Part shown: piece after piece, positions 34,851 through 46,460 of the stretch
Position numbering within the stretch: the first letter of the stretch is position 1
How the letters are laid out: every line of letters begins with the position of its first letter
From: Brachionus koreanus
Lineage: Eukaryota; Rotifera; Eurotatoria; Ploima; Brachionidae
Assembly: GCA_016987375.1 (NCBI GenBank)
Contig: PJRA01000196.1
Coordinates: 1,160,964-1,220,994, forward strand
DNA length: 60,031 bases
Direction: 5' to 3'
Translations under genes and position numbers: made by a program
The notes under the pieces: generated by a model
Databases searched by the model: none
What the model was told of the DNA's origin: nothing
What the model saw: only the letters and a program-made list of their open reading frames with translations

Positions 34851-35346
34851 TTAGGGCTGGTAGAACGGTTCGGTGAAACTGGTTTTTGAAAGAACCGGTT
34901 CTAAATCGGTTTTGGTATTGATTTTTTGTCTCCAATTAATTAAATTTTTTTTGTCATATATTTTTTCAATAATAAAAAATTTTAAAAATTATTTGATTAG
35001 CTTATTAAATTTGTAAATTAAAAAATTCAAATTAAATTTAAAAAAATTTATTGTTTAAAATTTTTCAAAAAAAATTAAAATAAATAAGCTATTTTTTTTA
35101 TAAATTGCCTGACCAAAAATTTCAACAAACCATATTCTTGACACTTTTAGGAATTCTATCAACTATCAACTTTTATTGTTAAGCCAGCTACTGAAAATGT
35201 TTTTTCTGATGGAACTAGTTGGACTAACCAGCATTACCAGCACTTATAATGCATTACATTAAAAACCATGGCTTTAAATATTAATTTTACAAGTATTATG
35301 AAAAATTATGAAACCGGTTCTAATATTCAAACCGGTTACTCTACGG
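34851..35346. repeat. Possible hAT-like element with AACCGG-rich ends
   Basis: The left end reads TAGGGCTGGTAGAACGGTTC and is followed by several ACTGGTT and AACCGGTT words. The right end (35305-35346) carries AACCGGTT words again. The AT-rich middle has no coding. The TAGGG start and clustered palindromic subterminal words resemble the better-defined element at 48512-49181, but no clean target duplication was found. Confidence 0.35.
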
Positions 35347-35529
35347 TAAAGAAGTATTTTTTTATCAATAAATTTTATTTTTTAGAAAAATTATTCAATC
35401 AAAAGTTAATAAAGATATTTTATTACATTAACACTAAAACGTTCATTTAGACTCCTTTTTGAAAAATTGAAACTGAAATTTTATCACATATGAATAAAAT
35501 AAATAAATTTTCAAATTTTTTTATAATTT

Positions 35530-35700
35530 ATTTTTTTAATTTTTTTGATAAGTCTTGAATTACAGTGCCCTTTCAGTTCTTCCACCATTGGATCAATTGT
35601 AAGTTTTGAGTCTAACGTGATGTCTAAGAATTGAATTTTTTCCTTTATATTTAAATTGTTTTCAGTAATTTTAAGGTAATTATTAATTCAAACATTTTTA
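35530..35700 (-). mobile_element. LINE reverse-transcriptase fragment (thumb region)
   Basis: The minus strand reads KIQFLDITLDSKLTIDPM followed by ELKGHCNSRLI. This corresponds to the LGIxLDxKLxxxxH block that follows the YADD motif in LINE reverse transcriptases. Upstream bases give KITENNLNIKE in frame. No active-site motif is retained. Confidence 0.75.
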
Positions 35701-35769
35701 AATAAAATAAATTTCTTTAAAGTAAAATTTAACAATTCTTTCAAAAAATAGTAAAAAATGTTTAATAAT

Positions 35770-36010
35770 TATTTTCGTTTGTTGTGGGCTCTAAAACTTG
35801 AAATTCATCGTTTTGTACGTTTTCATTACGTTCATCTATATTTTTGAAGTGTAGTGTTGATTTACAGAACTCGTTGAATATCGGTGATAATGTTCACCGA
35901 TACCTTGCTTTTTTGCGCCTTCCTTGCTTTGTATTCGTTTCAATATTCAAATCAAGAGCTGGAAATTTGCACAAGCCAATATTATAAGCTACTTCAATTA
36001 TGTGTTTGCA
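35770..36010 (-). pseudogene. Coding-like remnant with a basic GRRKKARYR motif
   Basis: Minus-strand sequence reads LDLNIETNTKQGRRKKARYR, then after a stop FNEFCKSTLHFKNIDERNEN. The KxGRxKK pattern resembles the C-terminal end of MULE/FLYWCH-type transposase proteins, so this may be a dead DNA-transposon gene. Evidence is limited to composition and that motif. Confidence 0.3.
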
Positions 36011-36361
36011 TATATAGTTTTTGCTGATATTCCACCTCTAGCCATGAAAACTTGTAAATTATTTGCTGATTTAAGTTAAGTCTTACCGTCAAATTATTGT
36101 CATAGTAAAATTTGCTACTTATTTTGAATTTTTATTATTTTTTATATTCAAAAAAAAAAGAAATTTGAAATTTAAAAAATTTTTGTTTAATTAAAATTTT
36201 GTCAATTAACTTTTCATAAATCAGTTTAGATATTGTGAAGAATTTGATTGTAAAACCAAAAGACTAGATGAAAATCATTGTAAAATTTTTTGTTCCTATA
36301 GTTACAAAAATAGAATATTTATTAATATTTTAAATCTTTTAATTCACAATAATGCAATAAA

Positions 36362-37244
36362 ATGACTGAAAAGCATCCGAGTAAACAATGGCTTACGGTG
36401 GGGTTTGAGACCAAAAACCAAATAAGACTGTTTATCGGTGAAAGATCAAAGACTCAGTTCGATAGTGGATGTAAAATGTTTGATTTGTTTCTCAAAGATC
36501 CTTTTAGAGTAATTTAGCAAAAAATAAAAATGTTAATAAAAAAAATTTATTCTAATTTAAAATTTTAGTTTGATGAAATAAGCTTTAAAAATTTTTACAC
36601 TGGATACTTGACTATTAAAGCCAAAGAAAAGTATTCGAGTAAAAATTTTTCATTTAAAAAAAAAAATTATCCCTTGATTTTTTATCTTATAATGAAGATT
36701 CTGATAATGAATGGCGTATCATTTTAAAACGTTTCAAATTAATGCCCGACGTACATGGAGAATCAGGGGCAAATCAAACATTTTGTTTTTGCAAAGACAT
36801 GTTCTTGGACCAGGAATTAGACAACATATCACAATTGAGGTTTATTCTTCAACAGCCATCCTGTAACTGGAAAGACTTTGGTATTGATGATATAAAACTA
36901 AAAGCAGTCAATATGGTATGTTAATAAGCTATTAGACTTATTTTTTATATGCTAAATTTTTGAAGGATCAGTCTATTGAAGCTTTATTTTATGAGTGGTC
37001 TAAACGATCTGATAAAATTAAAATAAAAAACTTTGAAGTAAAGAAAAATAAGCTTTGACAAGATTTTATAACTTTTTTACTATAGAAATTGCCGCCAGTT
37101 CAAATGCTATCAACTAGATTGCAGAGCCTTTGGCTGCTTTGCAATGAAGCAACCAAACAAACAACAAATAAAACTGAAGATAATCCAAGATTTGATATTG
37201 ATGGATCCTATGACGTTAATTTGCTTTCTACTAATCAACCTTAG
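36362..37244 (+). CDS. NICN1: Nicolin-1 (tubulin polyglutamylase complex subunit)
   Basis: Five exons join to 221 residues (human has 213): 36362-36508, 36569-36638, 36698-36915, 36966-37037 and 37086-37244. All introns are GT-AG, 60, 59, 50 and 48 bases long, and every junction keeps frame. Matches to nicolin-1 occur in order: FDEISFKNFYTGYLTIKA (family EITFKNYYTAFLSIRV), WRIILKRFKLMPDVHGESGA (family CLMPDPHSEEGA), LRFILQQPSCNWKDF (family LRLILRQPSPLW), LQSLWLLCNEA, and the end RFDIDGSYDVNLLS (family RFDVDGCYDLNLLS). The protein belongs to the neuronal tubulin polyglutamylase complex, which adds glutamate chains to tubulin tails in cilia and neurons. The N-terminal 45 residues are poorly conserved, so the start, though a good ATG, is the least certain part. 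AATAAA at 37289 follows the stop. Confidence 0.93.
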
Positions 37245-38419
37245 AAATATTTTTTTTAATGAAGTTTTTAAATACTTTATTTCAATATAATAAATTAAAT
37301 AATCCTTTATTAGGTATGTGTCATTCAATACTTATCGATACCTTTTTTTCCGATAAATTTATTTTTATTTTTGTAGATAAAATATTTTTTTGACTTTTAT
37401 GATAAATTTGAAAATCTCAAGTTTGGTTAAATTGCTTTAGGAAATTGCTATTTTGATTTTTACAGAAAATAAATTATTTAATACTATTCTTGATTAGATT
37501 TTGATGAATCTTATTATATTTGTATCCTCAATCGCCATTGACCTTTGCTTTTTGAGCTTAAACCAGAAAGAATCTTATTAGCCACCAATAATCGGCCCTA
37601 TTATCTCAGAACTTTTAATTCATTTTCACATATTGCACTCAAAGAGTTATTTTGTCTTTTATTCAGCAAAATAGAATTATTTATCAAATTTCTTTCTTCA
37701 ATTGCGATCTAAACATTTTATATGCCCAATTAAATTTCGAAAATTTCAAGTAGATTTATCTAAAATTTCAAGGCTTTTAATTTAAATTTTTGAAAAAAGA
37801 TTGTAATTTATAAAAATGGATTGAAATTTAATACAGTGCAAGATTGTAATTTTTTTTAAAAAGCTATCTAGTGTTTTCAAAAGATAATAAAATTGAGAAA
37901 AAAAATGAATTCTATTTTATTAGTTGAGAAAAACTTTATTAGGAAAAAAATTAAATTTCAGTTTAGCTTGTTTCCATTAGACTATTACTAAAATCAAGTC
38001 AAGTCATAATTTTAACTTTTTTTTTTGACTTAGACTTAAAACTGTGACTTTTAAACAAGTCTTCTCACATCACCACTCAATTTTGAATTATAAATTATTT
38101 AACGAGACTAAATTTTTGCTTTAACATTAAAATAAACCCATTGAATTTTTGCATAAAGTTTTTTTAACTTCGTGATATCTTACAAACCACCGCTCCTTAT
38201 TGAAATAAAATGAAACTCAAATATTCAGTATTTATAAGGCAAGAACCCACATTATTTTATACTATTATCTTTTTAACAATATTTAACAATATTGTTTAGT
38301 TAGTATTTATATATTATATTTTGATCTAAGCTATCTTGACTACTCGGAGTGGCCACTTTTCTTTTGTAGAATTTTATTATAAAAAAAAATAGATTAAAAT
38401 GAAAAAAAATTAAAAGATA
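37245..38419. other. Intergenic DNA between nicolin-1 and a LINE
   Basis: Contains a third, diverged copy of the 120-bp inverted-end element at 37720-37845. Otherwise featureless. Confidence 0.4.
37720..37845 (+). repeat. About 120-bp element with inverted ends, copy C
   Basis: Starts ATGCCCAATTAAATTTCG and ends GGATTGAAATTTAATAC, with an internal GATTGTAATTT(A)TAAAA resembling copies at 7634 and 22259. More diverged than those two. Confidence 0.4.
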
Positions 38420-39000
38420 GTATTAGTAGTATTAATGCTATTGAGGAAGGAAGTTCCTCTTCGTTCGTGTATTGCAGTGACGACAAAAGACGTCCGGCTA
38501 TATTAGCCTACGACCAGTTATTAGCAATATAAAAATAAAGTTAAGTTTGTTTAGTCATATTTGAGTAATTTGTCTATTCTGTTTTTAAATTTGTTGGTGT
38601 TTCTGGTCTTTAGATCAAGTGCATTCCAGTAACCGGCTGTACGACTACCGAAAAAGTTGTGAAGGGAATCAAAACTTCTTGCTAGCTGCCTCTCGATGGC
38701 AAGATTACTTGTTCTAGTAGGAACCGCTGAATTGTCCAGTCAATTTAATGCCAAAATTTGGATGCCATCAGGGAAATGTACCTGGTCGAGTCCATGCTGA
38801 ATCATATGGAGCTGGATGAGATCGTCGCGCCTATGTCGGTCTTCAAGTGTAGTCCATCCTAAAGACTCTCTTCTCTCGACGAATTGAGCTGGGTCATGAG
38901 CTTGGAAAACCTCCTTTGAGTCTTTTCGAGTACGTCAATGTCACCACGTCGGTACGGGTTCCAGCCTGCTACCGGATTGGAATGAGTAAAATTGTTTGGA
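38420..39000 (-). mobile_element. LINE C-terminal domain and 3' UTR
   Basis: Minus-strand translation from about 38990 gives AGWNPYRRGDIDVLEKTQRR, FSKLMTQL, GWTTLEDRHRRDDLIQLHMI, DSLHNFFGSRTAGYWNALDL and NKFKNRIDKLLKYD, then a stop near 38556. This is the characteristic C-terminal part of CR1/Jockey-like reverse transcriptases. One frameshift precedes GWTTLED and one stop follows ILALN, so the copy is dead though recent-looking. About 130 bases of GC-richer 3' UTR end in a TAATACTACTAATAC tail. Confidence 0.9.
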
Positions 39001-39511
39001 TTTTTGATTGATTTGCCAACTGGCCTAAGTTTTTTTCAACTACCTTAAGCCATAATTTATTCTCTAAAATAAGTAATTGCGTGAAATTTCTTTATCAGCA
39101 GTTTGAGACTTAGACTTAGAAAAAGGAAATAACTCTCAGAAGGTTTCTATCACTTAGCTAGACCATCCTTCTCAAATATTTTCTTCTTTTTTTTGAAGCC
39201 TCAAATAAATTGGTCTAGGATTGTCAATGGAATGGCCGATAAGAATGAAATGAATGAGACTGGATGCATCTGCCCATTCAACTTGCTTTTGTTTGAAATG
39301 TTATTCATTTTATTTAAACAGTAATATAAGAAAAAAAAATTTTTTTCAGGCAAAAATAGTTGTGAAATAAATTAATATTTCAATATTAATCTAAATTTTC
39401 CATCAATTTGTCTATAATTGACAAGAAAAGTTTTTTTGTTAATTTTATTTACATAAAAAAAATTTTTATTGAGAAATACAATTTGAGCAAATTTTCTTTT
39501 AATTGATATTT
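39001..39511. other. Intergenic DNA / GPCR 3' flank
   Basis: No gene seen; the GPCR 3' UTR must occupy part of it. Confidence 0.4.
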
Positions 39512-42500
39512 TTACAAAAAAAATTGATTTGAAAATCTTTGACTGTTAGATCGCTTTGAGTAACGAATACTTCCTCTATAATTTATGGTAAAGCTTCTTG
39601 CGTTAGAATATTTTCTATCAAGCCTTTTTGTCGTGTTAATGCATAAGAGAGAGTGAAAAATTCGCGAAAATTCATTACGATATTTAGTCTAAAATTTAAA
39701 ATTAGATTTAATAGCACAAAATAAATTAAAAAAATTACACTATAAATTCCATATATAATGAAATTATAACAAGAATTTGACATGGCTATCATATTCACCA
39801 AAAGCCATATGATGTTGATGTAATAAAATCTTTTTTTATTCAATTTAAAAAAGTGATCATTCATATAAAAGCAACAAAGTTACCTGTTAATTTTTGAATA
39901 AATGATCTGCAAAATGTTGTATATCTGGAGTGGTGTCCAACAAATAACAAAAACAAATAGAACTATCAGCATCATTTTGGTCATCTAAAGAATAATTTTT
40001 CAGAAATTTTGAATTGTTACACGAATAAAAAAATTTTATTTAATTGTAAAATATAATTATTATTTTTTGTGAATATCTTAGCTGAATAGGCAAAAATAAT
40101 CTATAACTGCGTTTAAAACTGTTCTAACTGCTCGCTCACTTGTAATATAGATTAAAAATTATTGATTAATTTTTAAAACACTATTATTTTTAAATAAAAA
40201 AAAAATTTTTTCAAATAACATTAAAAACAATTTATATTTTTACTAACTGTTTTAGAAAATAACTCTAATTTGGAAAATATGAAACAATTAAGTGAAAACT
40301 ACAGAATGTCACAAAAACTTAGAACTAAACTCAAAGAAATGAAAATATTTTTTTTATGCTTTCAAATAAATCCAAAATTATTAATTTCTTTTATTTATTT
40401 TTTTTATTTAGAAATATAGTTTGGGTTTAGACCCGGGCAGTTTGGAATGGATCTTAGTCCTTCCTTTCAGCCGCCTGAAAAAAAAATGCTTTTAGTAATT
40501 TCTGAAATAATAGTAAATTCTGTAAATAATAATTAAAGTAAAAGTAATAAGGATAAGGGATAACATTATTTAATAACATTAATTTCTTGATATCAAACTA
40601 AAATTCATTTTTTCTATTTTTTAATCAATTCAAATTAATATTCTCTTAATTAATTAACTTCAAAAAAGTGTTACTATCAATTGATAAAAAAAAATTTTCT
40701 TAAAAAGTTAGAATCAAACTTTTTTATCTAAATAAAATGTGATAATTTTTTTGCTGAATTTGCTTAAAAAAATTTTAGTATCTTCGATTTGATTCCATGC
40801 CTGCAAAAAATGCGAAAATTTGGTTGTTAAGTGATGTTGGTTAAGCTTTGTTAACCAATTTTTGGCTAACCAAAATTTAGTCTTCAAAACGCTTGTTAAT
40901 CACTAAAAATAAATAGAAAATAAAATACTTTTATCTATTAAATTCTTTTTAATTGTTTAATATACAATCTAATTTAATAAAAAATATGTAAAACTATGCT
41001 TTGAAATTTTTTCATCGATCAATAAAATATTGACCACATAAAACAACATCACGTTTCTATCAAAGCATTTTTAATCACCACTGGATGACATGATTAAGAA
41101 GGGTCCAACCATAGATGATTTCTGATTGAATTAAATAAATAAGGAACCTGATAAATTAAGATAAAATGAAGAGCATTCAATTCTGTTTATTCTAGCGTAT
41201 GATATGACTTTTTTTTTTAAATATCAATAGATAGATTTATTTCTATCAGCAGTAGTTTGTTTTTTTTATACATTAAAATAACTAAAGATTATGTGATTGA
41301 TATGAAAAAATTATTTTCTTAAAATGTATACCTTTTTTTTATTTCGAAACTGCTTTTGTTGTACACTAAGCGTCTCTGAATAGTTTGCTCTTTGGAAGTA
41401 GAATCGGCAAAATATGGCTAATGACGTAGAAGAAATAACTAGTATTGGTATCCCAAATTGGACTATTGTGAGCAAAGTTAAATGATACTTGAGATACACT
41501 TCATTTACAAGACCGCAGTGTTTTTTTTGTTGCGAGTCATTTTCATCATAGTAAAACTGAATTTCATAATTTAGCAAATTGTAGCTGGAAATCAAAATAC
41601 TCATAAGCCAAATTAGACCTATAATTATGATGCTGTGTTTGGTACGAAGTTTTTGTCTGAGTGGAAAAAAAATAACATAAAATCGATCCAACGTAATCAC
41701 AACGAGAGTAAGTACACTAACATTTATATTTAATGTCGTTGAGAATGGACCTAGTTTGCAAAGAGCATCCGTCCATATCCACTTTTGTAGCATGGCTGCT
41801 TGAAACTTAAAAAAAAAATAATTCATTTTTTGATTTTTTTAGTTATTTTTTTAAATAAAAAATTCATCCCTCCTTTTTATAATTCTACTCCTCGACTTGC
41901 AAAGTTAATTACTTATATTAAAACAGATTTTAATGACTTATATTTTTTATTGCTATCTAATTTAATTGTAAAGGTGTCAAAATGTGAAAATTGATATCAA
42001 TATTGTTTTCGAATAGTTTTATTTAAAAAAAGATTTTTAGATAAAATAAATTGGATGAATAGTGATATTTAAGTAATTCAAAAAATTATTGCATTAAATT
42101 TTTTTTGAGCGGATGTTTAATTTTTGGAACCAGGGGGTCTCTCTTTTTTTTTGTTGTGACTAACATGTTTCAATGCATTGTCGACAATTGTAAAATCACG
42201 AAAAGTAGTTTCTCTCTTGAAAGTTCGACATGTTCATCTACATCATTAAGTGTGCTTTTTTGATTTCCATTTGCAACTAAAAAATTGGTTGATCGTACAA
42301 ATTCATAACTTGTCGATTTCTCTGACATTTTTTTTTTTTTAGCTTTTTTGTAATTTTGATGTTAATTAAAATTTTAGCTTTGATTTCTATAGAAAATTTA
42401 CAAGTGTCAAAAAAAACTATTAAATAATCAAATGTCAATTATTTTTGATACCAACTAAATTATATATGTGGTATCTATCAAATAATTAATAATTAGATAT

Positions 42501-44582
42501 CAATGAGTACATTTTTTCTGATATTAAATAAAATTAGATAGCATTAAAAATAAAATCCGATTTTAATTACATAAAATATTTAAAAATTAATCGCCATTTA
42601 AAGAAAAATAACTTGAGAAAATACTATGAACAGGATAAACGCGGTAAATCAGAGAATGAGACGAAAAAAAAGCAGTACTTTTTGCAAAAGTGGCAAATGA
42701 AACACCAAAAACTCAAAAGGAGTCAGTTGAGTTTGTTGCAAAAGTTTTAAGTATAAAAAAATCCAGAAAAATGTTATTTATTTTGAGGGAGAACGTGGCC
42801 AAAATCTACACGTATCAGAATGCACACTAATTAAATTTTTTGTTATTTAAACTTCAAATTTTAAAAGAAATTGTTTATCAATTTCGATAAACAATTTATT
42901 ATTTCATCTATTGAATAAAACTTGTAATAAGATTAAATTTGTTTAGTTTCAAAATGTTCACCTAAAAGTAGTAATGTTCACCTAAAAGTCATCTTATTCA
43001 CATAATTTCCACATAATATTCACGTACACCGCAATTTGATCGATTCAAAGTTTAGGTGAACATTTTTTGTTCTGAAAAATTTGAATGGAATAACAACAAC
43101 AAAGATCAGATTGATTCAAGAATAAAAACAGCATTCAGATATTTCCATACACTAAAGAATCTACAAATTGACAATAGTTTCTTAAAAATCAGAATTAAGA
43201 TGCATCTGTATAAAGTATTTATAAGACATATCCTAACCTATGGATTGGAAAACTATGTGTTAAGCAGAGAACAACTAAAGAAAATACAAACTACAGAAGC
43301 AACGATGATAAAGAATATGCTACAGCTAAAAAGAACTTAAGAACCATAAATCTACTACTTGCAGTCGGACTAGAAAAGATAGAAAATAAACTATTGAAAG
43401 GGATATTTGCATATATCAGAAGGTTCCTAACTAATAAGCTTACATTGGATATTTTTAGAACGTTTGGGAATAGTCAAATAAAAAAGAAGAAATGAGTTAC
43501 AAATCAATAACTAAAGAGATACTCGAATGTGTGGAAGAGGAGCAAATTGATGTTCTAAAAATTATGCAACTCGTAGATTAAAAAAAAAGACCTAATGAAG
43601 AAAAACTATAATGGTATTAGCGATTCGATACAGGAATGCTTAAGAAATATAGGAAACGAGACCTAAAGAAAAATGCTTAAAGAACTAACAAAAGCTTTTT
43701 AGATTAGAATTAAATATTTACCATAAGTAGAGCCTCCATTGTTGCTGAAATTTTCTTCTTAGTTTCTTAGACGAGAATCGTTGAAGAATAATTAAATAAA
43801 CCATCAAAAAAAAAATTCATTTTAATTTTACTAATTATTATTCATATTATGTTTTTTTTTAAATGGTTTATTTAATTATTTTCCAACGATTCTCGACCAA
43901 GGAACTTAGAAGAAAATTTCAGCAACAAAGGAGGCTTTACTTATGGTAAATATTTAATTCTAATCTAAATAATATTTATTTTTTATTTAAATTTGGTGCA
44001 CTTAACTAATTTTTAAATTTAATGCATTATAATGATTAGTTAAAATTTAATCAATTAATTAATTTTAGTGCGTTTATTAGTTTCCTTAGTAAAGTTTTAT
44101 TTTTTTGGATGTGTTAGACAGACGATGCAGTCATTAATTTTTTCAATGTGCTATTAAGAAATTTTGATGCGGTAAAAAAATCTGTTGATGTGTTAGTCCA
44201 TTTATCTCAAAAAAAATAAGAGCTTTTATGCTTTAATGCCTAGTGGCTTTAATGCCACTAGACTCTGATTCATTATTATTTAGTGACAAATTTTCAAAAT
44301 TTTACTAACAAAAACAAAAAACAGATTTAACTCAGATTTACTTACTTGAAATGGAGTTGAAAAAACACTAATAATAATATCAACAAGTGCTAGATTTGTG
44401 ATGAAATAATTTGTTACATTGTGCATTCGTTTATTTTTGATTACAACATAAATGATTAACAAATTGCCCAAAATCGAAATTAGTGATATTGAAAAGTATC
44501 CAATTTTTAGGCCAAGTTGTAAACTAGGTGTTATATCAAAAAATTTATATTCAATATTTTGGTCATGCCAAGTTAAATTCAT
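39512..44582 (-). CDS. Family A (rhodopsin-like) neuropeptide-type GPCR
   Basis: Five exons on the minus strand join to 359 residues: 44582-44346, 41805-41332, 39984-39884, 39829-39739 and 39688-39512, all with GT-AG introns and consistent phases. N-terminal NLT is a glycosylation site. TM1 has GN (N40), TM2 NLALVD (D68), TM3 C95 and DRF (119-121) in place of DRY, TM4 W145, loop-2 C176, TM5 P199, TM6 CWTP (252-255), TM7 NSCYNFIIYG with Phe at the usual NPxxY proline (294). The last exon supplies helix 8 (TKYRNEFSRIF) and a basic tail with Cys317. TPFQFQAA before TM3 and MSNSCYN in TM7 point to a peptide receptor of the NPY/luqin/GPR83-like class; the ligand cannot be named. Introns 1 and 2 are long (2540 and 1347 bases); introns 3 and 4 are 54 and 50. 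Confidence 0.92.
40391..40472 (-). repeat. GGCTGAAAGGAAGGAC dispersed repeat, copy 3
   Basis: Minus strand: GGCTGAAAGGAAGGACTAAG, CCATTCCAAACTGCCCGGG, AAACCCAAACTATATTTC, then an AATAAAAAAAATAAAT tail. The best preserved copy with 46949. It lies in GPCR intron 2, in the sense orientation of the gene. Confidence 0.75.
40828..40907. mobile_element. Short hAT-like MITE in GPCR intron 2
   Basis: Begins AAGTGATGTTGGTTAAGC and ends GTTAATCACTAA, with TTGTTAACCAA and TGGCTAACCAAAA inside. It appears to be an 80-base deletion derivative of the family defined by 48512-49181. Confidence 0.6.
42170..42328 (-). other. Short open frame, 52 residues
   Basis: ATG at 42328 opens a frame (MSEKSTSYEFVRSTNFLVAN start) ending with TGA at 42172-42170. 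It is less AT-rich than the surrounding intron and hydrophilic. The FxFVRSTxxxLxVxNG look is reminiscent of the start of FLYWCH-type domains, but no Cys/His ligands are present. Probably a transposon scrap in GPCR intron 1. Confidence 0.25.
43056..43690 (+). mobile_element. LINE C-terminal fragment in GPCR intron 1
   Basis: A 94-residue plus-strand frame includes RIKTAFRYFHTLKNLQ and LYKVFIRHILTYGLENYVLS. These are the post-active-site blocks (R+..A...F..L; LY+.F+.P.L.YG.E.W) of LINE reverse transcriptases. Further downstream, with frameshifts, come NLLLAVGLEKIENKLLKGIF and an EE/IDVLKIMQLVD segment. The block pattern differs from the ECSD-LCEPLS family, so it is a second LINE lineage. It runs antisense to the GPCR. 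Confidence 0.75.
43698..43969. repeat. Foldback element with about 115-base arms
   Basis: Left arm 43698-43817 (TTTAGATTAGAATTAAAT start) and right arm 43851-43969 are inverted copies with a few differences, separated by about 33 bases. It can fold into a hairpin covering almost its full length. No unambiguous target duplication was found. It lies in GPCR intron 1 directly after the LINE fragment. Confidence 0.85.
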
Positions 44583-46450
44583 CTAAAGAAAAATTGATAA
44601 TTTTGTTTTTAAAATATTTCTAGCAAAAATTCTTTATTAAGAAAACAAATGCGTTTCTTTTAATATTTGACAATCGATAAATTTAAAAATTAAGCAATTT
44701 ATAAAATTGTTTATCTAAATCCATGAGACATTTTAATATCAAAAAGAAAATATTAAAAAATCTTAAATAGTTTCAGCATACATCTTTTCTCATAGTTTTA
44801 AATTTCTAAAACCAACTTAAAATTTAATTTATTATTTAAAATAAATCGAAGAAATATTTACCCATAATTAAAATAAACTGATTTAAAATTTGATACGAAA
44901 TTGTTGATAGAATAAATTAAAAAACAAAATTTTTAATTGAGACTTAGGATTAAACTAAAAGGGTTTAGCGAAAAGAGCAATATTGGAAAATAAGACGGAA
45001 AAATTATTAAAATACAAGATGAAGAACCAAAGAGAAGCAACAATAAAGAAGGAAATCATAAAAATAATGACTCGTAAAGACTCAAAAGCTGAAATTAAAA
45101 ATGGGTAGAAAATATGAATTTCAAGTCTAGAAAATAGTACAAAGATCATCTAACATGTAACATTGTATTCTTATTAAACATAAAAAAAAAAGTTGCCAAA
45201 TCAGCCGCAAAAAATAAAATATTCACAATTTCATTTTTATGATATGTCGTTTATATTTATAAAAAAATGGACTAATTACTAATGCTTGTGTGAGTCCTGT
45301 TTTTTTATAAAAATGGATCACTTAAATGTCCATTTACATTTACTATAAATTATCTTGAATTGTAGAATTTTGACTTGAAGAAGTTTTCTTTTGGATGGCA
45401 AATGAATGAATATTTAAAATGCAACTTTCAAAAAAAAACAAAGATTTAATTTTAAAATTTTTATTTAATTTGTTAAAATATTAATAAAACTTTTAAATAT
45501 TTTAATCTAATATTATTTTTGAATACTCTGAATAATTGAATACACATTCTAATTAATACAAGCCAGCAATTTATTTCAGAAAAAAAGCCTAATTTACTAT
45601 GAATCAATGGCAATGCAAATAAAATAGTCTTTTATTTAGTTTTTGCCCAAGTTGAACAGATTCAATTGAGAATTGTATTTTACAATGATCATTAACACTA
45701 AAAAGTAATTTGCCAATAAACAAAATTCAAGAATATCATCAAATTATTTAAAATTTATTGAACATTTATCTAATAATAAAAGAGATTTTACCCAACTAAT
45801 TTATGTTTTTCAAAGACTAACAAATAAATGAACCAAATGGTTTTATTGGCACCTATTATGTAATACAGTGGATCTAGATAAGCTGTGTATTCGTCGTATT
45901 TTAAACAAAGGAATAAAATCATCCACAGTTAAATAAATACCTATCTTAGAGGAAATATTTACCTTTTAGGAAACCGAGTCTTAGTTAGCATGCAACTTGG
46001 AATTATTTTAAAATATATTTAGATCATTGATCCTGATTTAAAAAGCTTTATTCTTTTTTGTTTTAGTTCCCGTAAATAATGCAATCATAAATCTAAGCCA
46101 ACGCATGCTGGTTTAACAATTATGCTCGTAAATATTACTTTGATAAATTTAAAATATTTATTTAATTAGCTAAATTTTGCAAATGTTTGAGCACTTAAAA
46201 TTGACAAGTTGAAGTTGATGATCAAACATTTATTTCATTTTTATTTTCCTAATATTTTCCTAAAGGCTATCCAAAAGTTTTGCATATTTTTTTTTGCAAC
46301 GTCTATGTAAATTTTCATAATTTACATAATTTCGTCTATGTTATTTTATTAAGAAAATTTTTGAAAATTTTTTCGATCATAATTTAATTTTTAAGAAAAA
46401 AAATTTTAAAAATTTTAAAATAAATAGTATTTGGGTGTGTTCGTTTACAA
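44583..46450. other. Intergenic DNA upstream of the GPCR
   Basis: AT-rich; any 5' untranslated exon or promoter of the receptor is not recognisable. The minus-strand frame at 44955-45149 is hydrophobic low-complexity and not called. Confidence 0.35.
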
Positions 46451-46460
46451 AGCAAAAATT

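Noticed and set aside
39583..39864. Receptor end taken as the unspliced frame ending at 39583
   Set aside because: It replaces helix 8 by a hydrophobic run; splicing out 39738-39689 restores a normal family A tail.
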